Positions 44,257 through 54,500 of a stretch of DNA of 64,000 nt are shown here, piece by piece (the first letter of the stretch is position 1; each line of letters opens with the position of its first letter). Below the pieces are notes generated by a model, which was given only the letters and a program-made list of their open reading frames with translations, was not told where the DNA came from and did not search any database. Both the position numbers and the translations under genes were made by a program. Source of the DNA: Bin87 sp965261195 (lineage in GTDB: Bacteria; Chloroflexota; Dehalococcoidia; Lucifugimonadales; UBA3495); NCBI GenBank assembly GCA_965261195.1, contig OZ253455.1, positions 3,906,001-3,970,000 of the forward strand, in the 5' to 3' direction.

Positions 44257-44770
44257 ATGCCAGCAGTCAAGCACAACGCACTGACCGCCGCCCGAGTGCG
44301 GACGCTCAAAGAACGGGGATCATTTTCTGATGGCAACGGGTTAACGTTGCGGATTGATGATCGAGGTAACAAGGCGTGGTTCCAGCGCGTCACGGTCAAC
44401 GGCAAGCGGCGCAATATCGGCGTTGGAGGCTATCCGACCGTAGGATTGGCCGAAGCACGGGAAGTTGCCGTATCCAATCTTGCAGCCATCCGCCAAGGGA
44501 TAGCCCCCATCGCTGAAAAGCGGCGGGCCCGTGAGATTGCCCAACGTCCCGCGATCCCGACGTTCCAGGAAGCCACGGAAAAAGTGATTGAGTTTCGCCG
44601 GAAAATTTGGAGCAGCGACAGACACACGAAACAGTAGCACCAATCGATAGCCCACTACGTTTATCCTGCTGGGAAAGAAAGTCGAGGCCGCTTATGCCTG
44701 AACTGACCTTTTCGACCCACGGCGTGGACTAATGGAAGAATGGGCGCTCTTCTGCAATAACGGCAATTGA
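44257..44770 (+). pseudogene. Tyrosine integrase with catalytic core deleted
   Basis: The first 110 or so codons encode the arm-type DNA-binding domain of P4-like integrases (LTAARVRTLKERGSFSDGNG; GGYPTVGLAEAREVA; IPTFQEATEKVIEFRR), ending at a stop at 44637. From 44666 another frame gives a typical integrase C-terminus, LLGKKVEAAYA, a TGA, then TDLFDPRRGLMEEWALFC. The entire catalytic region with the Arg, His and Tyr is absent, and the TGA probably arose from CGA. It sits about 490 bp from the 3' end of tRNA-Sec, the expected place for an integrase using selC as attachment site. Confidence 0.8.
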
Positions 44771-45729
44771 GACTCTGACGCTCGGCCCGGCGCATTGCGG
44801 TATGTTACAGAGTAACCCCGGAATTAGGCCTTCTCGGAAACGGCTCTGTTGCTTGACCCAAAACTGACCGCAATTGGCGCTTCGGCTATCGGTCGTAACA
44901 TGGGTTCACCTGCGTCGTGGCGGGCAAAATATTATCGCTGCCCCGTGGTTTGGTGGTGATTCACGACAAATCGACACCCTATCGCCGACAATGGTACGAC
45001 AAATGGCTTACCTCAACCCATCACCAACTCTTCCTCCAACGAAAAAATGAACTACTGATAGTGCAAACTTGGAAGAGCTTCTGCGGGACGCCCATTGCTC
45101 TGACGTCGGCGATGCTGGCGACGACGGGGTACACTGAGGCTGGTTCATGTCGGTCCATGACCCGGACTGCGCCATGGCCGCAAGAGTAGTCGGCATCGGT
45201 TTGACGGACACAAGGCGGCCGTGGTGGGGGACACCGACACCCAGCTGATCACCGCGGCGGACGTGCTGCCGGGCAAAGCTCCCGACAATCTGGGGGGCAT
45301 TGGAACTGGTGGAGGCCAGCGAAGCGAGTACCGGCTCGGTGGTGGAGGAAGCCATGGCGACGCCGCTATGGGGACGGCGGGTCCCGCCGGCTTTTGCCGA
45401 GGCGGGACGCTGGTTGGTGGCCAAAGTGCCGGTCTGGACCAACCGGAAACACTTTCGCAAGAATTGCAGATGGTCTTGCCAGGTCACGTATGAAGAATGA
45501 AAATCAGATTGCGCCGGCCGGCACACAGGGCGGTTGTCATTAGCGCTCCGAGCCCGCGCAAGAATTTGCCCGGGTGATGCCCAGGTACGTATGAATGCCG
45601 CCCCGCTACGGCGGTGAGCACGCATGGAAATGTCTGACGCGACCCGGTCACACACCGGCGGGTAGCCTGCGCAGGGAGCGAACTCATGGACACCCTTTAT
45701 CCGCGCTGCTGCGGTTTGGACGTGCATAA

Positions 45730-46591
45730 GAACCTGTCTACGATCTCTGAAATAGGTTAAGCTGAGACTATTATCAGGGGAGGGGTAATCATGTCTCATT
45801 CCTATCCCAGCGACATCAGCCGGGAGCAATTCGTCCGGATTCTGCCCGTGTTGGAGTCGGCCCGCCGTCGGACCAAGCCTCGCACCGTGGACTTGTATGA
45901 CGTTTTCTGCGGCGTGCTGTACCTCTTGAAAAGCGGGTGCCAGTGGCGAATGCTGCCCGCGGACTTCCCCGATTGGCGCACCTGCTACCAGTATTTCCGG
46001 CAATGGAGCGAGCGGCCTGGCCCGGGTCAGGATTCCATTCTGGAGCAAGTCCTAAAAAAAATCGGTTGGCGCGGCCCGGCAAAGCAATGGTCGGAAAGAG
46101 CAGACCAGCTTCTGTATCGTGGACTCCCAGAGCGTCAAGAACACGGACACCGCTGGGCACAAGGGCTATGACGCAGGCCAGAAGGTGTCGGGAATCAAGC
46201 GTCATATCGCGGTGGACACGCAAGGATTGCCCCATGCGATACACGTGACTACCGCCGACGTTACCGACCGGGCCGGGGCTTTGGCGATGTTTGACCGGCG
46301 CCGAGACGGCCTCAGTCAAGTGCAGAACGTGCTGGTGGACGGGGGTTACACCGGAAAGCCCTTTGCCACTGCGGTGCAAGGCCTGTTGGGAGCCGCGGTG
46401 GAAGTGGTGAAACGCAACGAACTGCACACCTTCGTGGCGCTGCCGAAGCGATGGGTGGTGGAGCGGTCTTTCGCCTGGCTGGAAAAGTGCCGCCGACTCT
46501 GGAAGAACTGCGAAAGAAAGCTCAATACTAGCCTGCAAATGGTGGTGCTTGCCTTCACGGTGCTAATCCTAAAAAGATTGTAAACAGGCTC
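45730..46591 (+). mobile_element. IS5-family insertion sequence (862 bp)
   Basis: The ends are GAACCTGTCTACGATC and, inverted, GAGCCTGTTTACAATC. The flanks are TAA (45727-45729) and TTA (46592-46594). Removing the element together with one TAA restores the IS110 reading frame VHKKSVLACV, which fixes the insertion point. It has two overlapping transposase frames. Confidence 0.8.
45791..46583 (+). CDS. IS5-family transposase, OrfAB joined by frameshift at A8
   Basis: OrfA (45791-46171) encodes SREQFVRILPVLESARRRTK and FCGVLYLLKSGCQWRMLPAD. OrfB encodes SFCIVDSQSVKNTDTAGHKG, VDGGYTGKPFA and RWVVERSFAWLEKCRRLWKN, containing the DDE residues. The frames meet at eight consecutive A bases (about 46055-46062); slippage there yields KKSVGAARQSNGRK leading into OrfB. 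Both frames are otherwise intact, so this copy may be active. Confidence 0.8.
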
Positions 46592-48803
46592 TTAGAAGTC
46601 GGTGCTGGCTTGCGTCATCACCCCGAAGGGCCGGGAAACCCGGCGCTTTGGCGCTACCACCGGCCAGTTGCTGGAACTGGCCGATTGGCTGACCTCCGAT
46701 CAGGTGCCCCACGTGGCCATGGAGAGCACTGAGGTCTATTGGAAACCGATTTACAATCTGCTGGAGAACGAGTTCACCATGCTGGTGGTCAACGCCGCTC
46801 ACATCAAGGCGGTGCCGGGACGCAAGACCGATGTCAAGGATGCCGAGTGGATTGCCGAGCTGTTACAGCACGGCCTGCTGCGGGCCAGTTTCATTCCCGA
46901 CCGCGCACAGCGGGAGTTGCGGGAGTTGACCCGCTACCGGCGCAGTCTGGTGCCGGAGCGCAACCGAGCAGCCAATCGGGTGCAGAAACTGCTGGAGGGG
47001 GCCAACATCAAGCTGGCGTCGGTGGCCACCGACGTGCTGGGCGTGTCGGGTCGAGCCATGCTGACGGCCCTGGCCGCCGGTGAAACCGACCTGGATATGT
47101 TGGCTGCGCCGCCCGGGACGACTGTGCAATAAGAGCGGGGCATTAGTCGAGGCCTTGCGGGGTCTGATGGGAGACCACCAGCGCTTTATGCTGACTACCC
47201 AGCTGGAGCGCATCGCTGGCTTGGACGCCCAGATTGAGTAACTGGACCAGGAAATGGCCTGGCGGCTGCACCTTTTGCCGACACCGTAGCGGCCCTGGAC
47301 ACCATCCCCGGGGCGGGACGGCGCACCGCCGAGGTCATTGCTGCCGAAGTGGGCGTCGCGGTGGCCGCCTTTCCCACCGCCGGACACCTGGCCTCCTGGG
47401 CTGGGGTTTGTCCGGGCAATAAACAGAGTAGCGAAAAGCGCCAGCGCAGTCCGGCGCGCAAAGGCGATCCCTGGTTGAAAACGGCCCTGGTGGAAGCGGC
47501 CAAAGCCGCCGGACGCACCCAGACCTATCGGGCGCCCAATACCGACGCCTGGCCCGCCGCATCGGGGCCAATCGGGCCGGCCTTGGCGGTGGCCCACAGC
47601 ATCGCCGTCATCAGCCACCGCATTATTGACCGGGGCGAGGACTATGTGGACTTGGGCTATCATTACTTCGACCAGAGGGATCGCGACGCCATTACCCGCC
47701 GCGCCAACTGGAACGCCTGGGGCAAAACGTAACCCTCCAAGCGGCCTGAACTCATTTTCATGGCAATGACTTTCACCTTGACCTGGCCGCGGGCAGCTGC
47801 GCCTGTCCGGCCGGACAGGTTACCCGCACCATCGTGCCAACCGGGAAACGGACGGATCGCACGGGGCGTGTCTATCGATTGCAGGCTTTCCAGTTCGATG
47901 GGGTGGTGTGTCGGGTATGTCCGCTGCGGCCCGAATACATCGCGGCCAAAGGCAGGCCGGGACGGCGGGTGCTGATCCATCCGCAGGAAGCCCTGCTGCA
48001 GCAGGGCCGAGCGTTGCAGCAGAGCGCTGCCAACGACGAGTATCGAGCGCGCCGGGTGGTGGCAGAACACACGGTGGCACGGTTGGTCCAGCTGGGAATT
48101 TGCCAGTTCCGCTACTGCGGTAGGGTCAAGACGAGATTCCAGGTTACCTGGCGGTCACGGCGGCCAACCTGACACTGGTGTTGGGCAAAATCGGGCTGTC
48201 AGACAGTACGGTGGCGGCGCAGAAGGCACCGCATCGTCCTCAATGTTGTCCGCGCTGTGGTCGCCAAAGCTGCGGCCAATTTCAGCGCTGTCCGGCTCGA
48301 ACAACTATGGTCTCTGACTTTGCTCACGGCGGCTTTACTGCCTAAATCCCTCTACCTAACCAGGGCTTTCCGGCCCGGTTTCTAGGGCTAATCGACAATT
48401 GCTAACCCCAGATGACAGAGGCTGCCAAGTGCAGGGCCAACCGAAAATACCAGCTCCTGCGATCATACCGGGTGGCGATTCGGCACTCGCCATATACGAC
48501 ACCAGCGCCATACTTAGCGCGATGACCCCGGTTCCACAACTGGGGTCATTACTATGGGCATGGATGCGAAACGGTACCGTCAACGCCGTCACATCTTGAT
48601 ACCTGATCAACCAGCTGATCAAGAATTTGGCAGACCCCAGATTCAGGCTCGATCCATTAGCTCAACGACGTGTGGTCACCGATTTCTTGAAATACGCTAA
48701 GCTGTTCGACGATGTTCCCGAATCAGGAGCATTCTTCCGCGACCGAATCGGATCCCGCCGAGGATGTTGCCCCGGCTGCTCCAGACATGATCGTGAGGTA
48801 TTA

Positions 48804-49487
48804 ATGAATCCTTGGCAGTTGCTCGGCCGGGCACAAACCCCTGGCGGAGGCGCGGAGCTGGTTTTGTACCAACGTGACTCTGAGTTCTCGCTCCAAGCGG
48901 ATAACCGGGAACTCATGAACAGCCGGGTTTACGGGTCAGAAGAAGCTATGGCCAGACTCGGCTGTCAGAACCTGGCGAAACAACCGAAGGCCCGCGTTCT
49001 GATTGGCGGTCTGGGCATGGGCTACTCGGTGAGAACGGCGCTGGACATCCTCGGCCATGATGCCCGGGTGGTGGTAGCAGAGCTGGTGCCAGCCGTGGTT
49101 GAGTGGAACCGGGGAGTGCTTGCCGATCTGGCCGGCCGTCCTCTTGACGACGGCCGGGTTGAACTCCATGAAGCTGACGTTGTCCAGCTGATAAAGGCCT
49201 CCGGAGGCGACTACGACGCCATCATGCTTGATGTTGACAATGGCGCGGAGGCGATGGTCCGACAAGGCAACAATTGGCTTTACAGCCTGCCGGGGCTGAC
49301 CGCCATCTACGCGGCGTTGCGGCGCGGCGGTGTATTGGCGATGTGGTCTGCCGGTCCTCAACCGGCATTCGTCAGACGGTTGCGCCGTGCCGGTTTCGAG
49401 GTGGATGAAGTCAAGGTGCGGGCGCGTGGTGCAAGCAACCGCAAGGGAGGCGCACATCATGTCGTTTGGATTGCAACGCGCGGTTGA
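48804..49487 (+). CDS. Spermidine-synthase-like class I methyltransferase-fold protein
   Basis: The 227-residue product has GGAELVLYQRDSEFSLQADN near the start, then the nucleotide-binding core ARVLIGGLGMGYSVRTALD and VVVAELVPAVVEWN, and YDAIMLDVDNGAEAMV. This is the layout of spermidine-synthase-like proteins. The start at ATG 48804 follows GAGG; the frame is open to 48627. It may be cargo of the island or an original chromosomal gene between IS insertions. The 48346-48803 region before it contains no gene I can support. Confidence 0.75.
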   Translation: MNPWQLLGRAQTPGGGAELVLYQRDSEFSLQADNRELMNSRVYGSEEAMARLGCQNLAKQPKARVLIGGLGMGYSVRTALDILGHDARVVVAELVPAVVEWNRGVLADLAGRPLDDGRVELHEADVVQLIKASGGDYDAIMLDVDNGAEAMVRQGNNWLYSLPGLTAIYAALRRGGVLAMWSAGPQPAFVRRLRRAGFEVDEVKVRARGASNRKGGAHHVVWIATRG

Positions 49488-49696
49488 TGGAGGACAACCT
49501 TGAATGGTGCTGGCACGGTGGTGATATGCCGGCCAGTCAACCCTTCATAGGGCCTCGACGGGTGAAGTCCCTGGAGATCTGATCGCGTCAGTGACGAATC
49601 CCCGAAATGGCGCCGCGAATAGAACGTTCGCAGTGCCGGCGCGGACGCAGACGGCACCGTCGAGTACAAAAGCGCCGACAAAGACGGATCCGACTA

Positions 49697-49804
49697 CCGG
49701 GAGCCGGAGACATCGCGGCGATGGCGGCGTTCCTGTCCAGCCCGGGCGCGCGGAACATCACTGGTCAGACCATCAACGTGGACGGCGGGCTGGTGATGCA
49801 CTGA
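49697..49804 (+). pseudogene. C-terminal remnant of a short-chain dehydrogenase
   Basis: The final 33 codons read AGDIAAMAAFLSSPGARNIT then GQTINVDGGLVMH, the typical C-terminus of an SDR oxidoreductase. The preceding sequence back to 49488 gives no SDR homology (no TGxxxGIG or YxxxK), so the rest of the gene has been lost. Confidence 0.8.
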
Positions 49805-50162
49805 GGCCCTGAGCCAACCGCACTTTGACCCGGGTTTGTCTGGGCGCTCGCTGCAATATCGGCTCCTTTTTGCGGAAGGGCAGACGCACCGGTAGCCGGA
49901 ACCGGCGTTGGCCAGATTGTTCGGGTTCAGGTTGAGGCAGCAGGGCCACCGGCGCCTCCGGATCGGGCCGGCCGAGGTAGGCGCACAGCTCGATTTGGCG
50001 GTCGTACAGGGTCCGTATGGCCTCCACGTGCTGCGCGCGAGCTTCGTCCAACTCCTGGTGCAGCCGCGAAAGCTTACGGTGGGTGCGGACCTTGCTGGCA
50101 GCCTGAATGGCGGCGCAGCCACCGGCCAGCGCTATCCATATGATCAGCAGCGATAAAGACAT
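49773..50162 (-). CDS. Membrane-anchored coiled-coil protein, unknown function
   Basis: The 129-residue product begins with a membrane anchor (MSLSLLIIWIALAGGCAAI), followed by a coiled coil (KLSRLHQELDEARAQHVEAI) and a basic Pro/Arg-rich tail. Its 3' end overlaps the SDR remnant on the other strand by about 30 bp. No family recognised; it may be a remnant of island cargo. Confidence 0.5.
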   Translation of the reverse strand: MSLSLLIIWIALAGGCAAIQAASKVRTHRKLSRLHQELDEARAQHVEAIRTLYDRQIELCAYLGRPDPEAPVALLPQPEPEQSGQRRFRLPVRLPFRKKEPILQRAPRQTRVKVRLAQGLSASPARRPR

Positions 50163-50202
50163 ATCGGAAGCGTTTGCACAACGGTTAGTGGTTAAATTCT
50201 AC

Positions 50203-50217
50203 GTAACTGTTCAGACT
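50203..50217. repeat. Fragment of a MITE end
   Basis: GTAACTGTTCAGACT matches the 15 outermost bases of the 113-bp MITE family, without the rest of the element. No gene is seen between 50163 and 50367. Confidence 0.6.
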
Positions 50218-50367
50218 CGGTGCGGGGAATTGGTCCAAAGGGGTTTGGGGATTGCTGGCGCGGAGGGGTGTGGTTATGTCATATAGAGGGAGTGGATACC
50301 GAAATTGACCTGACCACCCCAGTCGCGATGTTCTGATCGCCATCATCGTGCAGCAACAGGTTGTCAT

Positions 50368-50481
50368 GTAACAGTTCAGACTTGCGGGGATCTGCCGACT
50401 ATTCGGCCTATTGTGGAGGGATGGCCAAGCACAGAATCTCTTTTGCAAACCGATCCCGTCCCCTCAAACGTGAACAGTTAC
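50368..50481. repeat. MITE, 114 bp, copy 4 (IS66-like ends)
   Basis: Same orientation as copy 2. A perfect 8-bp duplication, GTTGTCAT, lies at 50360-50367 and 50482-50489. It carries an outward frame (ATG about 50419) ending PVPSNVNSY that runs on into the IS66 remnant. Confidence 0.95.
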
Positions 50482-51811
50482 GTTGTCATTGCCGAGTTGC
50501 AGGTGATGATTGGACGGCTGGAGCGGCGGGTTGCCGAACTGGAAGGTCAGGCGAAACCGGGCGGCCCACTCCGAATGCCCGGCCTCAAGACGAAACCGGG
50601 CCGGAAGCCCCCAGCGCAGCAGGGCCCCGAAAGCAGCGACCCCACGGCTTTGCCCGCCGTCGCATGACGCCTACCCGACGGGTGGCAGGTGGTGGACAAC
50701 TGCCCCGACTGCGGAACCCCGCTGTCCGGCGGCTGGACCCAGCGCACCCGGGAAGTGATCGAGTTGCCCCAGGTTCCGGTAAGTTACGGAGCACGTCTGT
50801 ATCGCCCGGAATTGTCCGGCTTGCCGACGCCGCTGTCTGCCCCCAGCGCAACTGGACGGCGTGGCGCTGGGCCAGCAGCGTCTGGGAGTGAACGTCATCA
50901 GCCTGATTGCCACGCTGCGGGAAGAGGGGCGGCTGCCCATCCGCAGCGTCCAGTGGTATCTGCGCACCGTCCATCAGCTGCGCCTCAGCGTGGGAGCCAT
51001 CACGGCTGCGGTGCATCGCACCGCGCAAAGGGCCCAGACCCCAGTGGACAGGATTCTGGCCCAGATCCGCGCCAGCCCAGTGGTACATGCTGACGAAACC
51101 GGCTGGCATCAGAATGGGAACAACGGTTACGTGTGGACTTTCAGCACCCCCACCGAGCGCTACTTCCGGCGGCGGGGTCGGGGCAAGGCGGTGGTGGACG
51201 AGGCGCTGATCGAGTCGTTCTCCGGAGTGCTGGTCAGCGATTTCTACTCCGCCTACCACCATGACGATGGCCCGATACAACGCTGCTGGGCCCACCCCTG
51301 TTCAAGCCAGGGGCAGGCTCTGTTGCGGGACATCCATGACCTACGAACCCTCTACCCAGATGACGCGCCACTGACCAAGTGGGCCAAAGCCGTCCACGGG
51401 ATTTACGACCGGGCCAAAGCCTGCACTCATCCCCAGGCCAAGCGGCGGCGCACCGCCCAACTGGCCCTGGAACGACAACTGCTGGCCCTCGGCCAACCCT
51501 TCCGGCACGACCCGTCGGCAACCCAAGCCAAGCTGTGCCGGCGCATCGAGCGCCACATCAGGAGCCAGCCCCGTACTGGATACGGGGAACTCTTCGTCTT
51601 CGTGGCCGAACCGGACGTGCCAGCGGACCACAACCCCGCCGAGCGCAGCCGGCGACATCTGGTCATCAGCCGCAAGGTCAGCGGCGGCGCCCGGTCGGAA
51701 CGGGGCACCGCTAGCAAGATGACCCTGGCTTCCCTCTTCGGCGCCTGGCGCGCCCAAGGACTCAATCCCCTCGCCGCCTGCCGACAACTGCTCTCTTCCC
51801 CACAACTTTGA
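50482..51811 (+). pseudogene. IS66-family transposase, frameshifted
   Basis: An N-terminal leucine-zipper piece (VIAELQVMIGRLERRVAELE) ends at a stop near 50665. A zinc-finger piece follows in another frame (WQVVDNCPDCGTPLSGGW). The catalytic part, 50861-51811, is open: GVNVISLIATLREEGRLPIR, VHADETGWHQNGNN, LVSDFYSAYHH and DHNPAERSRRHLVISRKVS supply the DDE set. The usual CWAHLLRD motif is interrupted by about 8 extra residues (CWAHPCSSQGQALLRD), so the enzyme is probably inactive. No terminal repeats were found. Confidence 0.78.
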
Positions 51812-51972
51812 GCTGCTACAATTCTACGAGTGACGTGGGGTTCTGTACAGAACTCGACCACCCTGGACAGTGGAGTACCGGGGGGTGGTGTAAAAGCATC
51901 GGTGTAGCCAAAAAACTGACCACCGCGTCATCCTTCTTGATGGTAACAACAACGCAAACAAGGAGAACGACG

Positions 51973-52897
51973 GTGGTCAAACGCAGCATGGATCTTTTGG
52001 AATTATTGCGCAAGCGCGGTATGGATGGAGATGTGGACTTTCTGCGGGAAGCCCTGCGTGTCTTGGTGGACGGCATCATGGACGCCGAGGTTTCCGCCCA
52101 GATCGGCGCTGAGCACGGCGAACGCAACCCGGAGCGGGTCACCTACCGTAACGGGTATCGCAACCGCACCTGGGATACCCGGGTGGACCATGGCGTTGCA
52201 CATTCCCAAGCTGCGGGAAGGCAGCTACTTCCCCAGCCTGGAACCACGGCGACGCAGTGAGAAGGCTCTGCTGGCCGTCATCCAGCAAGCCTATGTGGCG
52301 GGGTCTCCACTCGGCGGGTGGATGATCTGATCAAGGCCCTGGGCTGCGCATCTGTGTGCAACTGGATGAGGTGGTGGAGAGTTTCCTGGGTCGTCCCCTG
52401 GACGGTGGCCCGTATCCCTACGCATCGCTGGACGGCCTGACGCAGAAGGTTCGGGAGGGCAGTTGCATCGTCAACGTCTGCGTGGTGGTGGCGATGGGGG
52501 TCAATGCCGACGGGCAACGTGAAGTCTTGGGCATGGACGTGGGCACCAGCGAGGACGGCGCGTTCTGGCTGGCCTTCCTGCAGCCGCTGACCGCTTGAGG
52601 GCGTCAGCGGGGTGGAACTGGTAACCTCCGATGCTCACCAGAGCCTGCAGAGCCTGCCCCGGCGAAAGCAGGGGGGCTGAAAAACGCCATCGCCGCGGTG
52701 TTTGCCGTTGCTAGCTGGCAACGCTGCCGCACCCACTTCATTGACCTGCTCACCCGAGTACCTAAGCGAGCCCAACCTGGCGTGGCTACCCAGGACCTTC
52801 TCGCATGGCTTGTACCATCTACCAGCAACTGTCTCCCGCAGAGGTCCACAGCCAATTGGATCGAGTGGTTGTCGACGTTCAGCGAAAAGGTCCTCAC
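51973..52897 (+). pseudogene. IS256-family transposase, multiply frameshifted
   Basis: From GTG 51973 after AAGGAG, pieces in successive frames give FLREALRVLVDGIMDAEVSA, GERNPERVTYRNGYRNRTWD, IPKLREGSYFPSLEPRRRSE, LGRPLDGGPYPYASLDGLTQ and REVLGMDVGTSEDGAFWLAF. Near the end come ASWQRCRTHF and TRVPKRAQPGVATQ. These cover most of an IS256 (mutator-type) transposase with the expected DDE surroundings, but at least four frame breaks and an internal loss show it is dead. Confidence 0.8.
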
Positions 52898-52962
52898 TAA
52901 CTGGCCAGCAAAAATGTCACACTCACCTCATGGAGAATGTGACATTGACGCCAAAATAACAG

Positions 52963-54173
52963 ATGAGAGTCCAGGTTTTGAACAGCCCGCTGGCAGAGCA
53001 GATTATGTTGGATCAGGCGGCCGAGTTGATGGGTGTCAGCACACGCCACGCCCGCCGCATCACGACCGCCTACCGGGAGGAAGGAGCAGCGGCCCTGGCA
53101 CACGGCCACCGGGGCCGCCGACCGGTCAACGCCACGCCCGAGGCGGTGACCGCCGATGTGGTGCGCTTGGCCAGCACTCGATACCAGGGGGCCAATCATA
53201 CCCATCTGAGCGAACTGCTGAGCGAGCGGGAAAGCATCGACATTGGCCGGACCACCCTGCGGCGCATCCTGTTGAACGCTGGTCTGAGCAGTCCGCGCCG
53301 TCGCTGTCCACCCAAGCACCGGGTGCGTCGCCAGCGGATGCCCCGAGCGGGCCTGCTGATCCAGCTGGACGGCAGCTATCACCGGTGGTTGGGGGACCAC
53401 AGCCCACCGTTCACGTTGCTGCTGGCGGTGGACGACGCCACCGGCTCCGTGGTCAACGCCTTGTTCTGCATCAGCAGGAAGACAGCCACAACTACTTCCT
53501 GCTGATGCAGAACCTGCTCCGGCGCTGCGGCATCCCCCAGGCCCTCTATACCGACCGCCACGCGGTCTTCAAGCACACGCCCGGATCCGGGTCGACCGGA
53601 ACGCCCACCCAGTTCGGACGGGCCATGGCAGAACTGGGTATCCAGATGATTTTCGCCCGGTCGCCCCAGGCCAAAGGACGGGTGGAACGTGCCGCGGGAA
53701 TCTTCCAGGACCGGCTGATCACGGAACTCCGGCTGGCCGGAGCAATCACCATGGAGCAGGCCAAGGCTGTATTGAAGCAGTTCCTGCCGCGATACAACCG
53801 GCGTTTCCAAGTTCCCGCCCAGTGCCCTGATCCGGCTTTCCGACCCTTGCCGACGGATCTGCACCTGGGCCAAGTCCTGTGCTTCAAACACAAAAGGAGA
53901 GTGGCCAGGGACAACACCGTGAAGTTCCAGCGGCACACCCTGCAGTTGCTGCCTGGTCACCGCCGCCGCTCCTACGCCGGAGCAGTTGTGTTGGTGCTGC
54001 AAGGACTGGACGGCCGGCATTACAACATGAGGGACGCATCATTGCCGCCCAGGAGGCGCCGCCAAGTCCAGGATCGCTGCGCAACGGCATCAAGCCTTCC
54101 TCCGGTGATGCCATCCAATCTCCAGACACCCAAGGCCTCAGTGGGCTTCGGGAAACGGCCCCCGACCCACTGA
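52963..54173 (+). pseudogene. ISNCY-type DDE transposase with one frameshift
   Basis: The first frame (52963-53505) encodes a helix-turn-helix (LDQAAELMGVSTRHARRITT) and the first Asp (LLIQLDGSYHRWLGD). After a break near 53470 the second frame gives EDSHNYFLLMQNLLRRCGIP, YTDRHAVFKH (second Asp) and KGRVERAAGIFQDRLITELR (Glu). A single one-base frameshift separates them. A C-terminal SH3-like segment (QVLCFKHKRRVARDN) follows. Assignment to ISNCY is by overall resemblance. Confidence 0.68.
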
Positions 54174-54232
54174 TAATAGTAGCCGCAGCAAACGGTCACG
54201 GCTCCGTCATCGACGATGCAGACGTGATCTCC

Positions 54233-54454
54233 ATGACGGTGACCACTTCACCGAGGAGGTCGAAATTTCTGCAACAGGCCCGATGGGACGCGGTGCAGAA
54301 GGCCAAGTTCGAAGGCATGTCCATTCGCAAGATGGCCAGAGAGTTGGGTCTCCACAGAGACACCGTAAGGCGATACATCAATGTCGAAAGTCCGCCCATG
54401 CGCCGGTCGCCGGCAACCCTGCCGGCATCGACATCTGATCCGATCCCGGATTAG
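54233..54454 (+). CDS. Helix-turn-helix fragment of a transposase
   Basis: The 73-residue frame reads KAKFEGMSIRKMARELGLHR then DTVRRYI, a resolvase- or IS21/ISL3-type helix-turn-helix, with no catalytic domain. It is probably a relic of another element and may not be expressed. Confidence 0.5.
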   Translation: MTVTTSPRRSKFLQQARWDAVQKAKFEGMSIRKMARELGLHRDTVRRYINVESPPMRRSPATLPASTSDPIPD

Positions 54455-54458
54455 AAAG

Positions 54459-54500
54459 TGACATTTCTGCTGAACGCTTAGGCGGACATTTCCCCTGAAC
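54459..54500. repeat. Twin end repeat at the right edge of the island
   Basis: GACATTTCTGCTGAAC and GACATTTCCCCTGAAC are direct repeats about 24 bp apart, as in a transposase-binding end. The truncated helicase frame runs into them, which places the island junction at about 54505. Confidence 0.55.

Larger units (their letters stand above)
45686..47732 (+). pseudogene. IS110-family transposase (DEDD), interrupted and frameshifted
   Basis: It starts MDTLYPRCCGLDVHK at 45686, breaks at the IS5 insertion, and resumes at SVLACVITPKGRETRRFG after 46594. Recognisable motifs are GLDVHK (Asp), AMESTEVYWKP (Glu), KTDVKDAEWIAELL (two Asp), and the C-terminal LASWAGVCPGN and KGDPWLKTALVEAA. Besides the insertion, the frame is broken around 47110-47350 by stops and frameshifts, so the enzyme is dead. 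Confidence 0.8.
45473..47751 (+). mobile_element. IS110-family element inserted in the IS1182 remnant
   Basis: The element occupies the gap between the two halves of the IS1182 transposase. It has about 210 bp of non-coding left end before the transposase start (45686) and a right end of only about 20 bp, the asymmetry of the IS110 group, in which the long left end encodes a guide (bridge) RNA. Boundaries are approximate because these elements lack terminal inverted repeats. It has itself been invaded by an IS5 element. Confidence 0.65.
45150..48340 (+). pseudogene. IS1182-family transposase, split by an IS110 element
   Basis: The 5' part (45155-45472) reads, across two frameshifts, VHDPDC, then RHRFDGHKAAVVGDTDTQLI and LELVEASEASTG through NRKHFRK. 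The 3' part (about 47752-48340) resumes at HFHGNDFHLDLAAGSCACPA and continues through RTDRTGRVYRLQAFQF, LIHPQEALLQQGRALQQS and ARLVQLGICQFRYCGRVKTR. Together they cover the C-terminal two thirds of an IS1182-type DDE transposase; the N-terminal third is missing. Between 44771 and 45149 I see no gene. Confidence 0.75.

Noticed and set aside
44690..44705. In-frame TGA in the integrase tail as a selenocysteine codon, given the nearby tRNA-Sec
   Set aside because: The residue in related integrases is usually Arg, CGA to TGA is one mutation, and the gene has already lost its catalytic core.
48356..48622. 88-codon minus-strand frame as a membrane protein gene
   Set aside because: It has no ribosome binding site, no recognisable family and lies in a degraded IS region.
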